From: Bin5 sp965200615 | GTDB lineage: Bacteria > Chloroflexota > Anaerolineae > Caldilineales > Caldilineaceae | DNA: 64,000 nt | Reading direction: 5' to 3' | Assembly: GCA_965200615.1 (NCBI GenBank) | Contig: OZ241377.1 | Span: 3,286,001 to 3,350,000, forward strand | Part shown: positions 54,302-63,251 of the stretch, one piece after another | How the letters are laid out: every line of letters starts with the position of its first letter | How positions within the stretch are numbered: the stretch's first letter is position 1 | Notes under the pieces: model-generated | Seen by the model: the letters and a program-made list of their open reading frames with translations, nothing else | Database searches by the model: none | Told to the model about the DNA's origin: nothing | Program-made: the position numbers and the translations under genes

Positions 54302-55096
54302 ATGACGACTACCACTATTAACACAATTGAAGATCTCGTGCGGATCATGGACGAACACCCTGAGTGGGTCGAGGCCATGCGCGTAAGGCTTCTGTCAAGA
54401 GAAGTCCTGGAACTGCCCCAAAAGATTGCCATTCTAACAGAGACCGTGGAAGGCTTTGCCGCATCCACAAACAAGCGTCTGGACACTGTCGAAGCTCGCT
54501 TGGATCAGCATGATGTCAGGTTCGACGCCATTGACGCCAGATTCGATGCAGTTGACGCCAGATTCGAGTCAGTTGATTCCAGATTCGATGCAGTTGACGC
54601 CAGATTCGAGTCAGTTGATTCCAGATTCGATGCAGTGGAGAACAGTATTCAGAAACTGCGAGATGATATAGCCCCCTTAAAAGCCGCACACGCCAGAAAT
54701 GCCGCGATTGAAGACGCTGTCGCGATTGCAGGCGACCTGGGCCTTCGGCATGCAAAGATCTTAACCAGAGAAGAGCTCTGGGATATTTCCGAGTCTGCTG
54801 ATACTTCAGATATTCCCACAAGTGACCTGAGGAGCTTCCGCCGCGCCGACCTCATATTGGAGGCCGCGGACAAAGATGGGGAAACATGCTGCGTTGCGGT
54901 TGAAATCTCTTTTACCGCCAATGGAAGAGATACGACCAGGGCGATCCGCAACGCTGAGTTCCTGAGGCGATTTACGGGAAAGCGCTCAATTGCTGCAGTA
55001 GCCGGCCTGTATCGTGACAACCGGATTGACGAGGCCCTGGAATCCGGATCGGTTTTCTGGCACCAGCTTGACCCTGAGCAACTTGAAGTCGAGTAG
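54302..55096 (+). CDS. Coiled-coil protein with PD-(D/E)XK-like C-terminal domain
   Basis: 264 residues. The N-terminus MTTTTINTIEDLVRIMDEHP is shared with a family common in Chloroflexota and cyanobacteria. A coiled coil of seven-residue units (RFDAVDA / RFESVDS) runs from about residue 58 to 120. The C-terminal domain reads FRRADLILEAADKDGE then CVAVEISFTANGRDTTRAI, with Asp and Glu placed as in PD-(D/E)XK nucleases but Ser where the Lys would be. DUF3782-type proteins have the same plan. Function unknown. The coiled coil contains exact DNA repeats. Confidence 0.75.
   Translation: MTTTTINTIEDLVRIMDEHPEWVEAMRVRLLSREVLELPQKIAILTETVEGFAASTNKRLDTVEARLDQHDVRFDAIDARFDAVDARFESVDSRFDAVDARFESVDSRFDAVENSIQKLRDDIAPLKAAHARNAAIEDAVAIAGDLGLRHAKILTREELWDISESADTSDIPTSDLRSFRRADLILEAADKDGETCCVAVEISFTANGRDTTRAIRNAEFLRRFTGKRSIAAVAGLYRDNRIDEALESGSVFWHQLDPEQLEVE
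54541..54636 (+). repeat. 42-bp coding tandem repeat
   Basis: A 42-bp unit at 54541-54582 recurs without change at 54583-54624, and the first 12 bases recur again at 54625-54636. Each unit encodes 14 residues, two coiled-coil heptads. The earlier segment 54520-54540 is a diverged half-unit. Copy number is expected to vary between strains. Confidence 0.9.
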
Positions 55097-55237
55097 CATT
55101 GCCCAGCAGATCTCCTCTTACTGCCAACTTTCCCAACCACATTCCGCAGCCACAATTGAGCCCCGCTACTCAAGCATTTGACGCATAATCCAATTCACAA
55201 GACAGAGTGAAGTTCGCGTTTGCGAAGGAAATGATCC

Positions 55238-56218
55238 ATGCACGCAATCGAAGTCGAACAGACCCAATCAGGCTCTCGGCTCGTCTGGCGGGAAGTGAAT
55301 GATCCAGTTCCGCAGCCGGGCGAAGCGCTCGTGTCCATCCACGCAACGACGCTCAATCGCGCCGACCTGTCGCAGGCCGAAGGCAACTATCCCCCACCTC
55401 CGGGAGCGCCGCACATCATGGGCCTGGACATGTCGGGAGAAATCCTCGAACTTGGCGCGGGCGTGGAGGGATGGCAGGTCGGGGACAAAGTCTGCGCACT
55501 GCTCGCTGGTGGTGGATACGCCGAACGCGTAGCCGTCGACCAGCGGCTTCTGATCCCGATTCCACGCGGTTGGTCCTTCGAAGAAGCGGCCTGCCTCGCT
55601 GAGGTCTACCTGACTGCCTACGTCAATATCTTCATGGAAGCCGGTTTTCAGCCTGGCGAGACAGTCCTCATCCACGGTGGAGCTAGCGGGGTTGGAACTG
55701 CCGCCATTCAACTGGCGAAAGGCGCAGGAGGACGCGTCATCACGACGGCCGGACGCCCCGACAAAGTGGAGACCTGCCTCGACCAGGGCGCTGACCTGGC
55801 CATCAACTATCGGACCGAAGACTTCGCCGCCCGTACCTTGGAGTACACCGAGGGTGAAGGTGTCGATGTCGTTCTCGACATGGTGGGGGCAGAATACCTG
55901 GAGAGGAACATCGGCCTGCTGAAGGTGAAAGGCCGTCTGGTGTTCATCGCTACGCTCGGAGGCTCAGAAGCAATGGTTGACATCAGGCAACTCATGGGCA
56001 AGCGCGCACGCCTGATCGGGTCAGTGCTTCGCCCCCGGCCCGTCGCAGAAAAAGCCGAAATCATCCGACGCTTTCGACAGCAGTTCTGGGGCCAGATCGA
56101 GGAGGGCTTGATCCGTCCCGTCATCGACAAAGTACTGCCGGTTGCCGAAGCCCACGCTGCACACGAACGCATGCGCACCTATGAAAACATCGGCAAGATC
56201 GTCCTCAAAGTGCGCTGA
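55238..56218 (+). CDS. NAD(P)H:quinone oxidoreductase (zinc-less MDR family, PIG3-like)
   Basis: 326 residues of the medium-chain dehydrogenase/reductase family without the zinc-binding residues. HATTLNRADLSQAEGNYPPPPGAPHIMGLDMSGE matches the quinone reductase N-domain (given here only as adjacent landmarks: TLNRADLSQ, YPPPPGAP, GLDMSG). The nucleotide site is VLIHGGASGVGTAAIQLAK near residue 145. It would reduce quinones or enones with NADPH. A short inverted repeat TTCGC-GTTT-GCGAA overlaps the ribosome-binding-site region. The 3' end overlaps the convergent phosphatase gene by 14 bp. Confidence 0.9.
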   Translation: MHAIEVEQTQSGSRLVWREVNDPVPQPGEALVSIHATTLNRADLSQAEGNYPPPPGAPHIMGLDMSGEILELGAGVEGWQVGDKVCALLAGGGYAERVAVDQRLLIPIPRGWSFEEAACLAEVYLTAYVNIFMEAGFQPGETVLIHGGASGVGTAAIQLAKGAGGRVITTAGRPDKVETCLDQGADLAINYRTEDFAARTLEYTEGEGVDVVLDMVGAEYLERNIGLLKVKGRLVFIATLGGSEAMVDIRQLMGKRARLIGSVLRPRPVAEKAEIIRRFRQQFWGQIEEGLIRPVIDKVLPVAEAHAAHERMRTYENIGKIVLKVR

Positions 56219-56639
56219 GTTCATCCAATAGCGCCAGTACCGCATTTTCAATCGCCGCCAGCCCCGAGTCTGCGTCCGCCAAATCCAGGTCGTATATCTT
56301 CCAATAGCGGACGCATTCTGCCCATTCGGGAAAACGCGCCGCCATAAGGGGGCGGTGTTCGATCTCGTTCATAGCGATCGTGAGTGCCGCCGCGGTCAGA
56401 TCTGACGCCTGCAAATCCATGGGCAGGCGGACAGGTTTGGGAGGCTCGATTCCGAGCTTGCGTAGCCGGTCCAGGGCATGCCTGGACATATAGCCCAGAT
56501 TCTCCAGACTTGGCTGAAGCCCGCGGCTGCTCGCCTTCCAGTCCAGTTTACGTTGCCGGGCATGCTCGTTGAAAAAGTGCTCGGCAAAGCGACTGCGATA
56601 ATAGTTTCCAGTGCAGAGAAAAAGCGCAGTGGCGGTCAT
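56205..56639 (-). CDS. Low-molecular-weight phosphotyrosine phosphatase-like protein
   Basis: 144 residues starting with the P-loop ALFLCTGNYYRSRFAEHFF, where Cys9 and Arg15 make the CX5R active site of LMW-PTPs and arsenate reductases. The acidic catalytic region near the end is KIYDLDLADADS, with Asp where the general acid is expected. The substrate is not known. Probably the third gene of an operon with the methyltransferase and the fused phosphofructokinase. Confidence 0.83.
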   Translation of the reverse strand: MTATALFLCTGNYYRSRFAEHFFNEHARQRKLDWKASSRGLQPSLENLGYMSRHALDRLRKLGIEPPKPVRLPMDLQASDLTAAALTIAMNEIEHRPLMAARFPEWAECVRYWKIYDLDLADADSGLAAIENAVLALLDELSAL

Positions 56640-56656
56640 CTGTGCCGCCCCCGTTC

Positions 56657-57283
56657 CTATCGTCGATTGCGCAACAGTATCGCCTGATGACTGTCCGCGC
56701 CTTCCTTCTCTCTCGCTATCGCCTGGAAGGAAAGCATCTGAAAGAAGCGTTCCAGAATCCTCCGTAACTCGTCATCCGCATAGAGCGCATAGAAGCGTTT
56801 GGGCTCATAGAAATCCTCTTCCCGTACGCCTTCAAAGCTTCGACCTCCGTGCATGACGATGAAAATCAACCCTCCGGGCCTTACGACCCGACGAATCTCC
56901 TGCAAGACCTCCGCGAAGTCCGCCTTCGGCACATGTAGCAGACAGTTCTGGGCGAACAGTCCGTCAAAGTGGCCGGCGGGAAAATCCAGCCGTATGAAAT
57001 CCATCTCGTATGCTTCCAGCCCCTTCTCCCGGCACAGACGAACCATCTCCGGAGAAAGATCTGTGCACACGACCTCCAGTCCCGCGCTCTGAAAGAAATG
57101 GGCTGCTTGGCCTGTACCTGCCCCGATCTCCAGGAGCGACGTCAAATCCTCGTCCTGCAAGCTCTGCAAGTACTGCGCCCAAAGCGCTTTCTGCCAATCC
57201 CGGACGGGATTCCTGTCCCGTTGTTCAGCCTTGGCATCGTAAGCGCGTTTTAGTTCAGATGCGACGAAACGATAGTCTGTCAC
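56657..57283 (-). CDS. Class I SAM-dependent methyltransferase
   Basis: 208 residues. Motif I is LLEIGAGTGQAAHFF (SAM-binding E-x-G-x-G-x-G), the acidic residue after strand 2 is in EVVCTDLSPEMV, and motif IV is GLFAQNCLLHVPKADF. Then comes RVVRPGGLIFIVMHGG, the usual post-motif sequence. Methyltransf_11/25 type. The substrate is a small molecule by analogy, not known here. It follows the phosphofructokinase gene by 24 bp and precedes the phosphatase by 17 bp. Confidence 0.88.
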   Translation of the reverse strand: MTDYRFVASELKRAYDAKAEQRDRNPVRDWQKALWAQYLQSLQDEDLTSLLEIGAGTGQAAHFFQSAGLEVVCTDLSPEMVRLCREKGLEAYEMDFIRLDFPAGHFDGLFAQNCLLHVPKADFAEVLQEIRRVVRPGGLIFIVMHGGRSFEGVREEDFYEPKRFYALYADDELRRILERFFQMLSFQAIAREKEGADSHQAILLRNRR

Positions 57284-57307
57284 CGAGCGTCGCTCCCTGT
57301 ATGTATC

Positions 57308-59587
57308 TCAGGAAGGGTCAGCCTGGCCCAATGCCGACTGTTCGAAAAACCCGGGCCCGGGCTGGGCCAGCATGCGCGCCAGTGGCCGCAGCTCCATCCA
57401 CCACTGCTCAAGAGGCCGTTGATGGACCTCGTCCATCAGCCTGGGAATCCGGTAAAGCGGGGTAGCGTTCACCTCGCCCTCCTGAATCCCTAGACAGACA
57501 GCCCCCATATCTGAAAAACGCCTTGCTTCCGGGCGGCTCGCCATCTCTTCAATTCTTCGCACCGCTTCCCAGGCAAGTCGCGCTGCCAGAATGCGGTCGA
57601 ATGGTGACGGGTTACCGCCCTGCTGCAGGTGTCCCAGAATAGACTGGCGCACCTCGAACAGGTCACCCCCCTCTTCTTCGAAAAGAGCGGAAATGAAGGA
57701 GGTCGTATAGAAGGAGTTTGCAGCTTCGTTTCGTATCATCAGCCCCAAACGCTTGCCTTGCTGAAATCCCTGCCTCAGGAGCTCAATATCTCGTTCGAGG
57801 TCCTTTAGCGTTATCCCCTCCTCGTGCAGGTATACGCGTTCGGCCCCCGTGGCAATAGCGCTCATCAGGGCCAGGTAACCGCAATATCGTCCCATTACTT
57901 CCACAATAAAGCACCTGTTCAAGGCCACGGCAGACTGCTTAATCTTGTCAACGACCTCGACGATGCTGTTCAGGGCCGTGTCAGCGCCGATACTCAACTC
58001 CGAGCCTGGCAGGTTGTTGTTTATGCTGGCAGGAATGCAGATGATGGGTATGTCGAATGCCGGAAAGTTATGCCGCTCTTCGTATAATTTGTGTGCGGCG
58101 TGGTACCCAGCCCAGCCGCCAATCATGACGATGGCATCCACTCGATGTTTCTCGAGCGCCTGCGCCGCCGCATACAGCTCCGCGCCCTCCGGCGTCTTCC
58201 GGCTGCTCCCCAGTTCCGATCCCCCAGTGGGCGCCCAGCCGTTGACGGCCATCCAATTCATCTCTTCAATATCGTCGTCAATCAGGCCCCGAAATCCCCA
58301 CTTGACACCGAGAGGAATATGGCCGTCGTCTTCGAGCATGCGCACAACCGCACGTGTCGCAGCATTCATTCCCGGCGCCGGCGCTCCTCCCGTCATGACA
58401 GCGACCCGTAGACGTCGTTTGTTCGGCTGCGGAGGGCGCGGGTTGGCGCGAATTAGTGTCCGCAGAATGCGGAAGGAGTCCCTGTAGGCTTTGCCCCGAT
58501 ACTCCATCGCCTCGTCGAATCGGCATTCATGGATACATCTGCCGACCTTGTGCGTCTGTTCCACGCACTCCGTCAATGAGCTGTGAACGATCTTGTTGTT
58601 CTCGAATCCGATCAGAACGGCTTCATCGCTGGACTTTGCGTTGAGGACAGCTTCAGCCGCCGCCGCGCCCAGCAAAGTCGCCATGACTCGGTCCGAAGCG
58701 CTGGGAGAACCACCACGCTGCACGTGGCCGAGAACAGTCACGCGCGCCTCTTCCTCCAGGTATTTGGTGAGTACCTCTTCTACATAGGCGCTTGATATTG
58801 CATTCCCGTGTCTGTCTTGCGCTCCCTCCGCCACCACCACAATACTGTCCCGCCGGCCCATTTCGCGGCCCGTGCGCAAAATTGAGCACATCCTTTCTTC
58901 CCACTCGTCCAGATTGGGCGGGCTCTCCGGAATCAGAGCGAAATCGGCCCCAGACGCCAAGGCGCCCATCAGCGCCAGATGACCGCAATGATGCCCCATC
59001 ACCTCGACCACAAAGGCCCGCTGGTGACTGGCCGCCGTACTGGTGATGGCGTCCAGCGCCTCGGTGATGCGGTGCAGGGCGGAGTCCGTTCCAATTGACA
59101 AGTCCGTTCCGAACATGTCATTGTCGATCGAACCGACCAGACCTGCGACCGTAAGAAATCCATACTCTTCCAGGTAAGATGGCTCCAGGCGGCCTTCGGC
59201 CACCAGCTCCTCCAACAGTGAGCGCCACTCCTCCCGCAGGACCTGTGCCCCGGTCAAACTGCCGTCGCCCCCAATCACAATCAGCCGGTTTATGCCTTGG
59301 AGCAGCAGATTGTACACCGCCTCCTTGCGCCCTTCTCTCCTGAGAAAATCCGGGCTGCGGGCCGTTCCCAGCAAGGTCCCCCCTTCTTGCAGCACGCCTC
59401 CAACCGAGTCCCAGGAAAACGGGCGAATCAGATTGCCGCCCTCGATCATCCCCTGAAACCCCTCGAAAATTCCAAATACCTCCGCCTTCCGCTCCAAAGC
59501 CGCACGCACGGCCGAACGCACAGCCGCATTCATGCCCTGCGCATCGCCTCCGCTGGTGAGGATGCCAAGCCGAGCTGTCTTTGCCAT
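57308..59587 (-). CDS. pfkA: Fused double-domain ATP-type 6-phosphofructokinase
   Basis: 759 residues with two complete PfkA folds in one chain, the plan of eukaryotic phosphofructokinases and not of usual 320-residue bacterial ones. N-half: LTSGGDAQGMNAAVR (11-24), IGGDGSLTGA (105-114), catalytic block GSIDND at 152-157 with proton-acceptor Asp, and EVMGHHCGHLAL. C-half starts near 393: MTGGAPAPGMNAA, then ASINNN at 520-525 where the catalytic Asp is Asn, and EVMGRYCGYLAL. So the C-half is probably regulatory, as in animals and fungi. It commits fructose-6-phosphate to glycolysis. AAAGGAGG before the ATG supports the start. Confidence 0.92.
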   Translation of the reverse strand: MAKTARLGILTSGGDAQGMNAAVRSAVRAALERKAEVFGIFEGFQGMIEGGNLIRPFSWDSVGGVLQEGGTLLGTARSPDFLRREGRKEAVYNLLLQGINRLIVIGGDGSLTGAQVLREEWRSLLEELVAEGRLEPSYLEEYGFLTVAGLVGSIDNDMFGTDLSIGTDSALHRITEALDAITSTAASHQRAFVVEVMGHHCGHLALMGALASGADFALIPESPPNLDEWEERMCSILRTGREMGRRDSIVVVAEGAQDRHGNAISSAYVEEVLTKYLEEEARVTVLGHVQRGGSPSASDRVMATLLGAAAAEAVLNAKSSDEAVLIGFENNKIVHSSLTECVEQTHKVGRCIHECRFDEAMEYRGKAYRDSFRILRTLIRANPRPPQPNKRRLRVAVMTGGAPAPGMNAATRAVVRMLEDDGHIPLGVKWGFRGLIDDDIEEMNWMAVNGWAPTGGSELGSSRKTPEGAELYAAAQALEKHRVDAIVMIGGWAGYHAAHKLYEERHNFPAFDIPIICIPASINNNLPGSELSIGADTALNSIVEVVDKIKQSAVALNRCFIVEVMGRYCGYLALMSAIATGAERVYLHEEGITLKDLERDIELLRQGFQQGKRLGLMIRNEAANSFYTTSFISALFEEEGGDLFEVRQSILGHLQQGGNPSPFDRILAARLAWEAVRRIEEMASRPEARRFSDMGAVCLGIQEGEVNATPLYRIPRLMDEVHQRPLEQWWMELRPLARMLAQPGPGFFEQSALGQADPS

Positions 59588-59651
59588 GCGCCGCCCTCCT
59601 TTTGCGGCTAAACTACCTCCCTGTGCCGCCCTGCAGCGGCATCTCTTGATT

Positions 59652-59672
59652 CCAGAAGATTATAGCATGTAG
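59652..59672 (-). promoter_or_regulatory. Extended -10 promoter of the phosphofructokinase operon
   Basis: Minus strand TGCTATAAT (ATTATA at 59659-59664 on the plus strand) is a TGn-extended -10 box; no good -35 was seen at 17 bp. It lies about 70 bp before the phosphofructokinase start. Confidence 0.5.
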
Positions 59673-59840
59673 CAGGTTATTCTCGCACCTCGTATTCAGA
59701 GCCGGAGGTTCCGCTGCCGGCTCTTGCCATCCGGCTGAGATCGCCGGCTTCCTCGCAAACTGCTGCAGCACGGCAGAACTCTGGCGCCCCACAACTTCTG
59801 AATCGCATTTTTTTCCAATCAATGCATTACTCTTCCCGCT
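59673..59840. other. Divergent spacer, no gene seen
   Basis: Between the two divergent promoters there is about 170 bp containing GCCGG-rich short palindromic stretches but no protein-like frame or RNA gene recognised by eye. Confidence 0.5.
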
Positions 59841-59870
59841 TTGACAGAACAAGCCCTCAAAATGTAGACT
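59841..59870 (+). promoter_or_regulatory. Promoter of the MBL-hydrolase/TPR operon
   Basis: TTGACA (59841-59846), 18-bp spacer, TAGACT (59865-59870). The leader would be about 100 nt. Confidence 0.6.
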
Positions 59871-59975
59871 ATCTGATCAGAATTAGCACTGCAGTTGGCG
59901 AAACGGATTCGAAGCTCAGTGTTGAAGTAACGTTTTTTCCGGCGCAAAAGGTCACCTGGACGAGAGGTTTCGATC

Positions 59976-60998
59976 ATGGCTGCCAGACGTAGGACTTCCT
60001 TCAAATTAGGGGTGACGGGCCTGGGCGAGCGGCAGGAGATCGCACCTGGCCTGTTTATCAACACCTTCTATAGAGGCTGTACGCCGGGTTTCGTCGTCAC
60101 CGACGAGGGCCTGATACTCATCGATACGCCATTGATCCCAAAACAGGCCAAAGACTGGCGGGAACAGATAGAAGAGGAAGCGCCGGGCCTGCCTGTTCTC
60201 TATGTGTTCAACACCGATCACCATCGCGGCCACGCCCTGGGAAACCAGTATTTCCTGCCTGCGACGGTGATCGCACACGAACGCGCCTTTAAGGAGATGT
60301 CAGGTTACACCGAAAACTTCAAGGAGCGCGTCTATAACAGCTTTAAGCGAGAGCCCGAGATCCAGGAACAGTTGACCGACATCGAGATTATTCTCCCCGA
60401 CGTTACCTTCACCGACTGCGCTCGCCTCAAATATGGAGGTCGTGAAATTCAGTTGATCTACGCTGGCGGCCACACGCCGGCCACCAGCATTGCCTGGCTG
60501 CCGGAAGAGAAGATCGCTTTTGTCGGCGACATCCTGTGGGTGGACCAGCATCCTTACATGGCCCAGGCCGATTCTCTCGAATGGATCGACGCCTTGCGAC
60601 GTATCCGAACCCTTGGCGCCGAGAAATTGGTCCCAGGCCACGGCCCCATCTGCCGTCCCGACGACACCCACCGGGTGGAGGAGTACATTCTTTTCAAACG
60701 AAAGCGCGTCCGCGACTACTACCGCGCCGGCAAGACCAAGAATGAGGCCAAGAGCGGGCTTGTAGGCGAAATGCTGGAGTGGTTCCCTGTTCCGCCGGAA
60801 CGCAAAGCGAAAATAGAGAGCCAGATAAAGTCCGGCATCAATCGTGTCTACCGTGAGATCCAGAGGGAAGAAGAGTTGGCTGGAGCAGAGTCTGTGAACG
60901 GGGCTCCGCCGCCGCCAAATGGAGACCCCGTCCTTCACGAGCCGCAGGCCGAAGTCAACCTGGTCCCCACACCTGTTGCGGTGGAGGCCAACCAGTAG
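59976..60998 (+). CDS. MBL-fold metallo-hydrolase
   Basis: 340 residues of the metallo-beta-lactamase fold. The first metal-site motif is FNTDHHRGHALGN with H82, H83 and H86; the next His is in YAGGHTPATS, the bridging Asp in VGDILW and the last His in VPGHGPI. The substrate is unknown; the C-terminal 90 residues (helical, then a Glu/Pro-rich tail) are an addition. GAGAGG before the ATG gives fair support for the start. Its stop TAG overlaps the GTG start of the next gene by one base, so the two are translationally coupled. Confidence 0.87.
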   Translation: MAARRRTSFKLGVTGLGERQEIAPGLFINTFYRGCTPGFVVTDEGLILIDTPLIPKQAKDWREQIEEEAPGLPVLYVFNTDHHRGHALGNQYFLPATVIAHERAFKEMSGYTENFKERVYNSFKREPEIQEQLTDIEIILPDVTFTDCARLKYGGREIQLIYAGGHTPATSIAWLPEEKIAFVGDILWVDQHPYMAQADSLEWIDALRRIRTLGAEKLVPGHGPICRPDDTHRVEEYILFKRKRVRDYYRAGKTKNEAKSGLVGEMLEWFPVPPERKAKIESQIKSGINRVYREIQREEELAGAESVNGAPPPPNGDPVLHEPQAEVNLVPTPVAVEANQ

Positions 60999-62047
60999 TG
61001 GCTTACTCGGTTCGGGAAGAACGCCAAAGCCTCGCGAATAGTTTGCGTGAAGATCTTGGCGAAGCGGAGCGGATGATCGTTCAGCTGCGGCGCGACACCG
61101 TCGAACAGTTCCTGCAGCTTCTGGACCGTATCGAAGACCGTTTTGCCCAATTGGAGTCCAGCGGTCTTGACCTGCGTCCTGAGTACACGCGGTGGGGCAG
61201 CCTCCAGAGCAAGCTGCGGCGCGAAGCAGGCCGCATCGTTCGCGTCATTGATGTGGCCGGCGGTCTGGATCAACTGCGACAGGCCAATCCGCCGGCCGAA
61301 GGGCTCTGGTGGCGCCTTGACGCCGTGGTGGCCGAAGCCCGCCGCCGCCTGGTCCGCCGTCTTAGCATCACCTTCGGGACCATCGTCGTCGTGCTGGCGG
61401 TGGTCTGGGCGCTGCTTACCTTCGTCTTTCCCCCGGACCCCAATACCGTTGTTGCCTCAGAAGCGATCTCCACCCTCCAGCAACTGGCCTTTGAGGGGCG
61501 TTGGGAAGAGGCCCTCGCAGTCATCGAGGACGCCATGTCTCAACTCACCCGGCCTGATGCCGAGATCCTGATCTGGGAAGGAGTAATACGCGGCAAATTG
61601 GGCCAGCATGAACGCGCCCGGGAGGCGCTGGCCGAAGCGAAATCTCTGGTGCCGGCCGGTAAACTCGTGGCCTACTGGTGGTCGCTCGGCTCAGTTCAGC
61701 TTTCAGTTGGAGATCTGGAGGAGGCCCGCACCTCAGGCTTCGAAGCAATTGGTTTGGACGATTCCGATCCCCAGGGCTACTTTCTCCTCGCAAGTGTTGC
61801 TGAGATGAAGGGCGATACAGTATGCGCCGTTGACCTCTTCGAGGAGACCTTCCAACTTGCTGCCGACAGTAACCCGCAGCTGGCCGTCATAGCGCGTGTT
61901 CGTATGGGCAACCTTCTTCAGCGCCCGGCAAATCTGGCGCTCCTGGGCGACGATGAGACCGACAATGGCAACGAAGAGGGTGACGATAACAGCGTCCAGG
62001 CCGCCAATGCCGATACCGGCTTGCCCGAAACCTGCGGCGGACTATAG
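60998..62047 (+). CDS. Membrane protein with coiled coil and TPR repeats
   Basis: 349 residues starting at GTG 60998, overlapping the previous stop codon (TAGTG). Residues 1-60 are helical and probably coiled-coil, a membrane helix lies at about 122-146 (LSITFGTIVVVLAVVWALLT), and about 155-310 hold tetratricopeptide-like repeats (EGRWEEALAVIEDAM, HERAREALAEAKSL). The tail is acidic (DDETDNGNEEGDD). Thus a cytoplasmic coiled coil is linked to an external repeat domain. No function is recognised; coupled with the MBL hydrolase. Confidence 0.8.
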   Translation: MAYSVREERQSLANSLREDLGEAERMIVQLRRDTVEQFLQLLDRIEDRFAQLESSGLDLRPEYTRWGSLQSKLRREAGRIVRVIDVAGGLDQLRQANPPAEGLWWRLDAVVAEARRRLVRRLSITFGTIVVVLAVVWALLTFVFPPDPNTVVASEAISTLQQLAFEGRWEEALAVIEDAMSQLTRPDAEILIWEGVIRGKLGQHERAREALAEAKSLVPAGKLVAYWWSLGSVQLSVGDLEEARTSGFEAIGLDDSDPQGYFLLASVAEMKGDTVCAVDLFEETFQLAADSNPQLAVIARVRMGNLLQRPANLALLGDDETDNGNEEGDDNSVQAANADTGLPETCGGL

Positions 62048-62157
62048 CCCACTGTTCTCCTCATCTGATTCGACCGTCACTGCGTGGATCGCGACCGGAA
62101 TTTTCGCGCCGGCAGGGAATCGAGTAAAATGGGCCTGCGTCGGTCAAGTCTGAATAC

Positions 62158-62230
62158 GCCCCCTTAGCTCAGAGGATAGAGCAACGGACTTCTAATCCGT
62201 CGGTCGTAGGTTCGACTCCTACAGGGGGTG
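62158..62230 (+). tRNA. tRNA-Arg (anticodon TCT)
   Basis: 73-nt cloverleaf. Acceptor GCCCCCT (62158-62164) pairs with AGGGGGT (62223-62229), making position 1-72 a G-U pair; discriminator G. D arm GCTC-AGAGGATA-GAGC, anticodon stem ACGGA/TCCGT with loop CTTCTAA (TCT, reading AGA), T arm GTAGG-TTCGACT-CCTAC. CCA is not encoded. A -10-like TAAAAT lies at 62125-62130. Confidence 0.95.
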
Positions 62231-62358
62231 CCTGAAGATCTGTTGGTTTGATCAAGACACTAGTTTCGCGCTAGCCATAGATAATGTGCTGCAGCGCCGT
62301 TTCTTGCAACTTGGACATGACTAATGTCCTTGAGAAATTTGCACAGGTGACCCGAGCC

Positions 62359-63147
62359 CTAGCCAACCCGGTCCCGCACCGAACCCTTCTCCGCGATCGT
62401 CTCCAACGGCTCCTTCTCGTTGAAAGCAATCAGGTTTTTCGCGCCCTCTCGATAATAGGGGAACGTCGGGCCCCCGGACGGCGCCGTCCAGCGCACACCG
62501 TTCGCGATCACGTGGCGGACAATGTCCATATGAAAAATCGGGTACGTTTCATGTCCCGGCCGAAAGTAGAAGATCTTGCCATTGCCCCGGTGGAAACAGG
62601 CCCCGCTGCGAAAAACATTGCCTCCCTCAAACCAGCTGACAAACACCAGGTCGTCCGGCGTGGGGATATCGAACAGCTCCCCATACATCTCGCACTCCTC
62701 AATCTCAAAGTAGGGCGGCAAGCCCTGCGCAATAGGGTGGGACGGCTTGACGACCCAGATGCGCTCCTTCTCGTCCGCTTCCCGCCAGCGTAGACTGCAC
62801 GTCGTGCCCATCAGGCTGCGGAAAATCTTGGAAAAATGGCCCGAGTGCAGGACCACCATACCCATTCCCTCCAGGACCCGTTTCTTGACGCGCTCAACAA
62901 TCTCATCGTCAACCTGCGCATGCGCCCGGTGACCCCACCAGGTCAACACGTCCGTCTCCGCCAGAACTTCATCTGTCAGGCCATGTTCCGGCTCATCCAG
63001 CGTAGCCGTGCGTATTGAATTGAATCCGTGCAGACGCAGCCCTTCGGCAATGGCCCCGTGAATTCCATCGGGATATATACCGCCGATGAACTCGTTAATG
63101 TTCTCGTGTTGAAACTCGTTCCAGACCGTTACTCGAATGTCTCCCAT
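62359..63147 (-). CDS. ThuA-domain protein (trehalose-utilisation family)
   Basis: 262 residues from the ATG at 63147, which has GGAGG upstream; the open frame extends 17 codons further but without support. A class I glutamine-amidotransferase-like fold: DIRVTVWNEFQHEN at the start, TDVLTWWGHRAHAQV, then GMGMVVLHSGHFSKIF and the final GKIFYFRPGHETYPIFH, both typical of ThuA-like proteins. Associated with sugar or trehalose metabolism in rhizobia, with no fixed reaction. It is next to a Gfo/Idh/MocA gene on the same strand, a common pairing. Confidence 0.9.
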   Translation of the reverse strand: MGDIRVTVWNEFQHENINEFIGGIYPDGIHGAIAEGLRLHGFNSIRTATLDEPEHGLTDEVLAETDVLTWWGHRAHAQVDDEIVERVKKRVLEGMGMVVLHSGHFSKIFRSLMGTTCSLRWREADEKERIWVVKPSHPIAQGLPPYFEIEECEMYGELFDIPTPDDLVFVSWFEGGNVFRSGACFHRGNGKIFYFRPGHETYPIFHMDIVRHVIANGVRWTAPSGGPTFPYYREGAKNLIAFNEKEPLETIAEKGSVRDRVG

Positions 63148-63186
63148 CCTGTCTCCTCCATAAAGTGAGAACTGAAAAAGAGAATC

Positions 63187-63212
63187 GGAACGCATCAAAC
63201 ATGATGCGTTCC
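63187..63212 (-). terminator. Hairpin between the Gfo/Idh/MocA and ThuA genes
   Basis: GGAACGCATCA and its exact complement form an 11-bp stem around a 4-nt loop. On the minus strand a T-rich CTCTTTTTC follows five bases later. It may end or attenuate transcription from the upstream oxidoreductase gene. Confidence 0.55.
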
Positions 63213-63251
63213 TCCCCTTACTTTGCCGGTTCCCTTAACCCTGTTGTTTGG

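Noticed and set aside
54541..54636. Regularly spaced repeats resembling a short CRISPR array
   Set aside because: Units are directly adjacent, in frame, and encode coiled-coil heptads; there are no unique spacers and no cas genes in the window.
59613..59852. 79-codon minus-strand frame between the phosphofructokinase and MBL genes
   Set aside because: It overlaps both divergent promoters, has no ribosome-binding site and is not protein-like.
62231..62358. Possible terminator after tRNA-Arg
   Set aside because: Only a weak CTAG-type pairing was found and no T-run, so it is not claimed.
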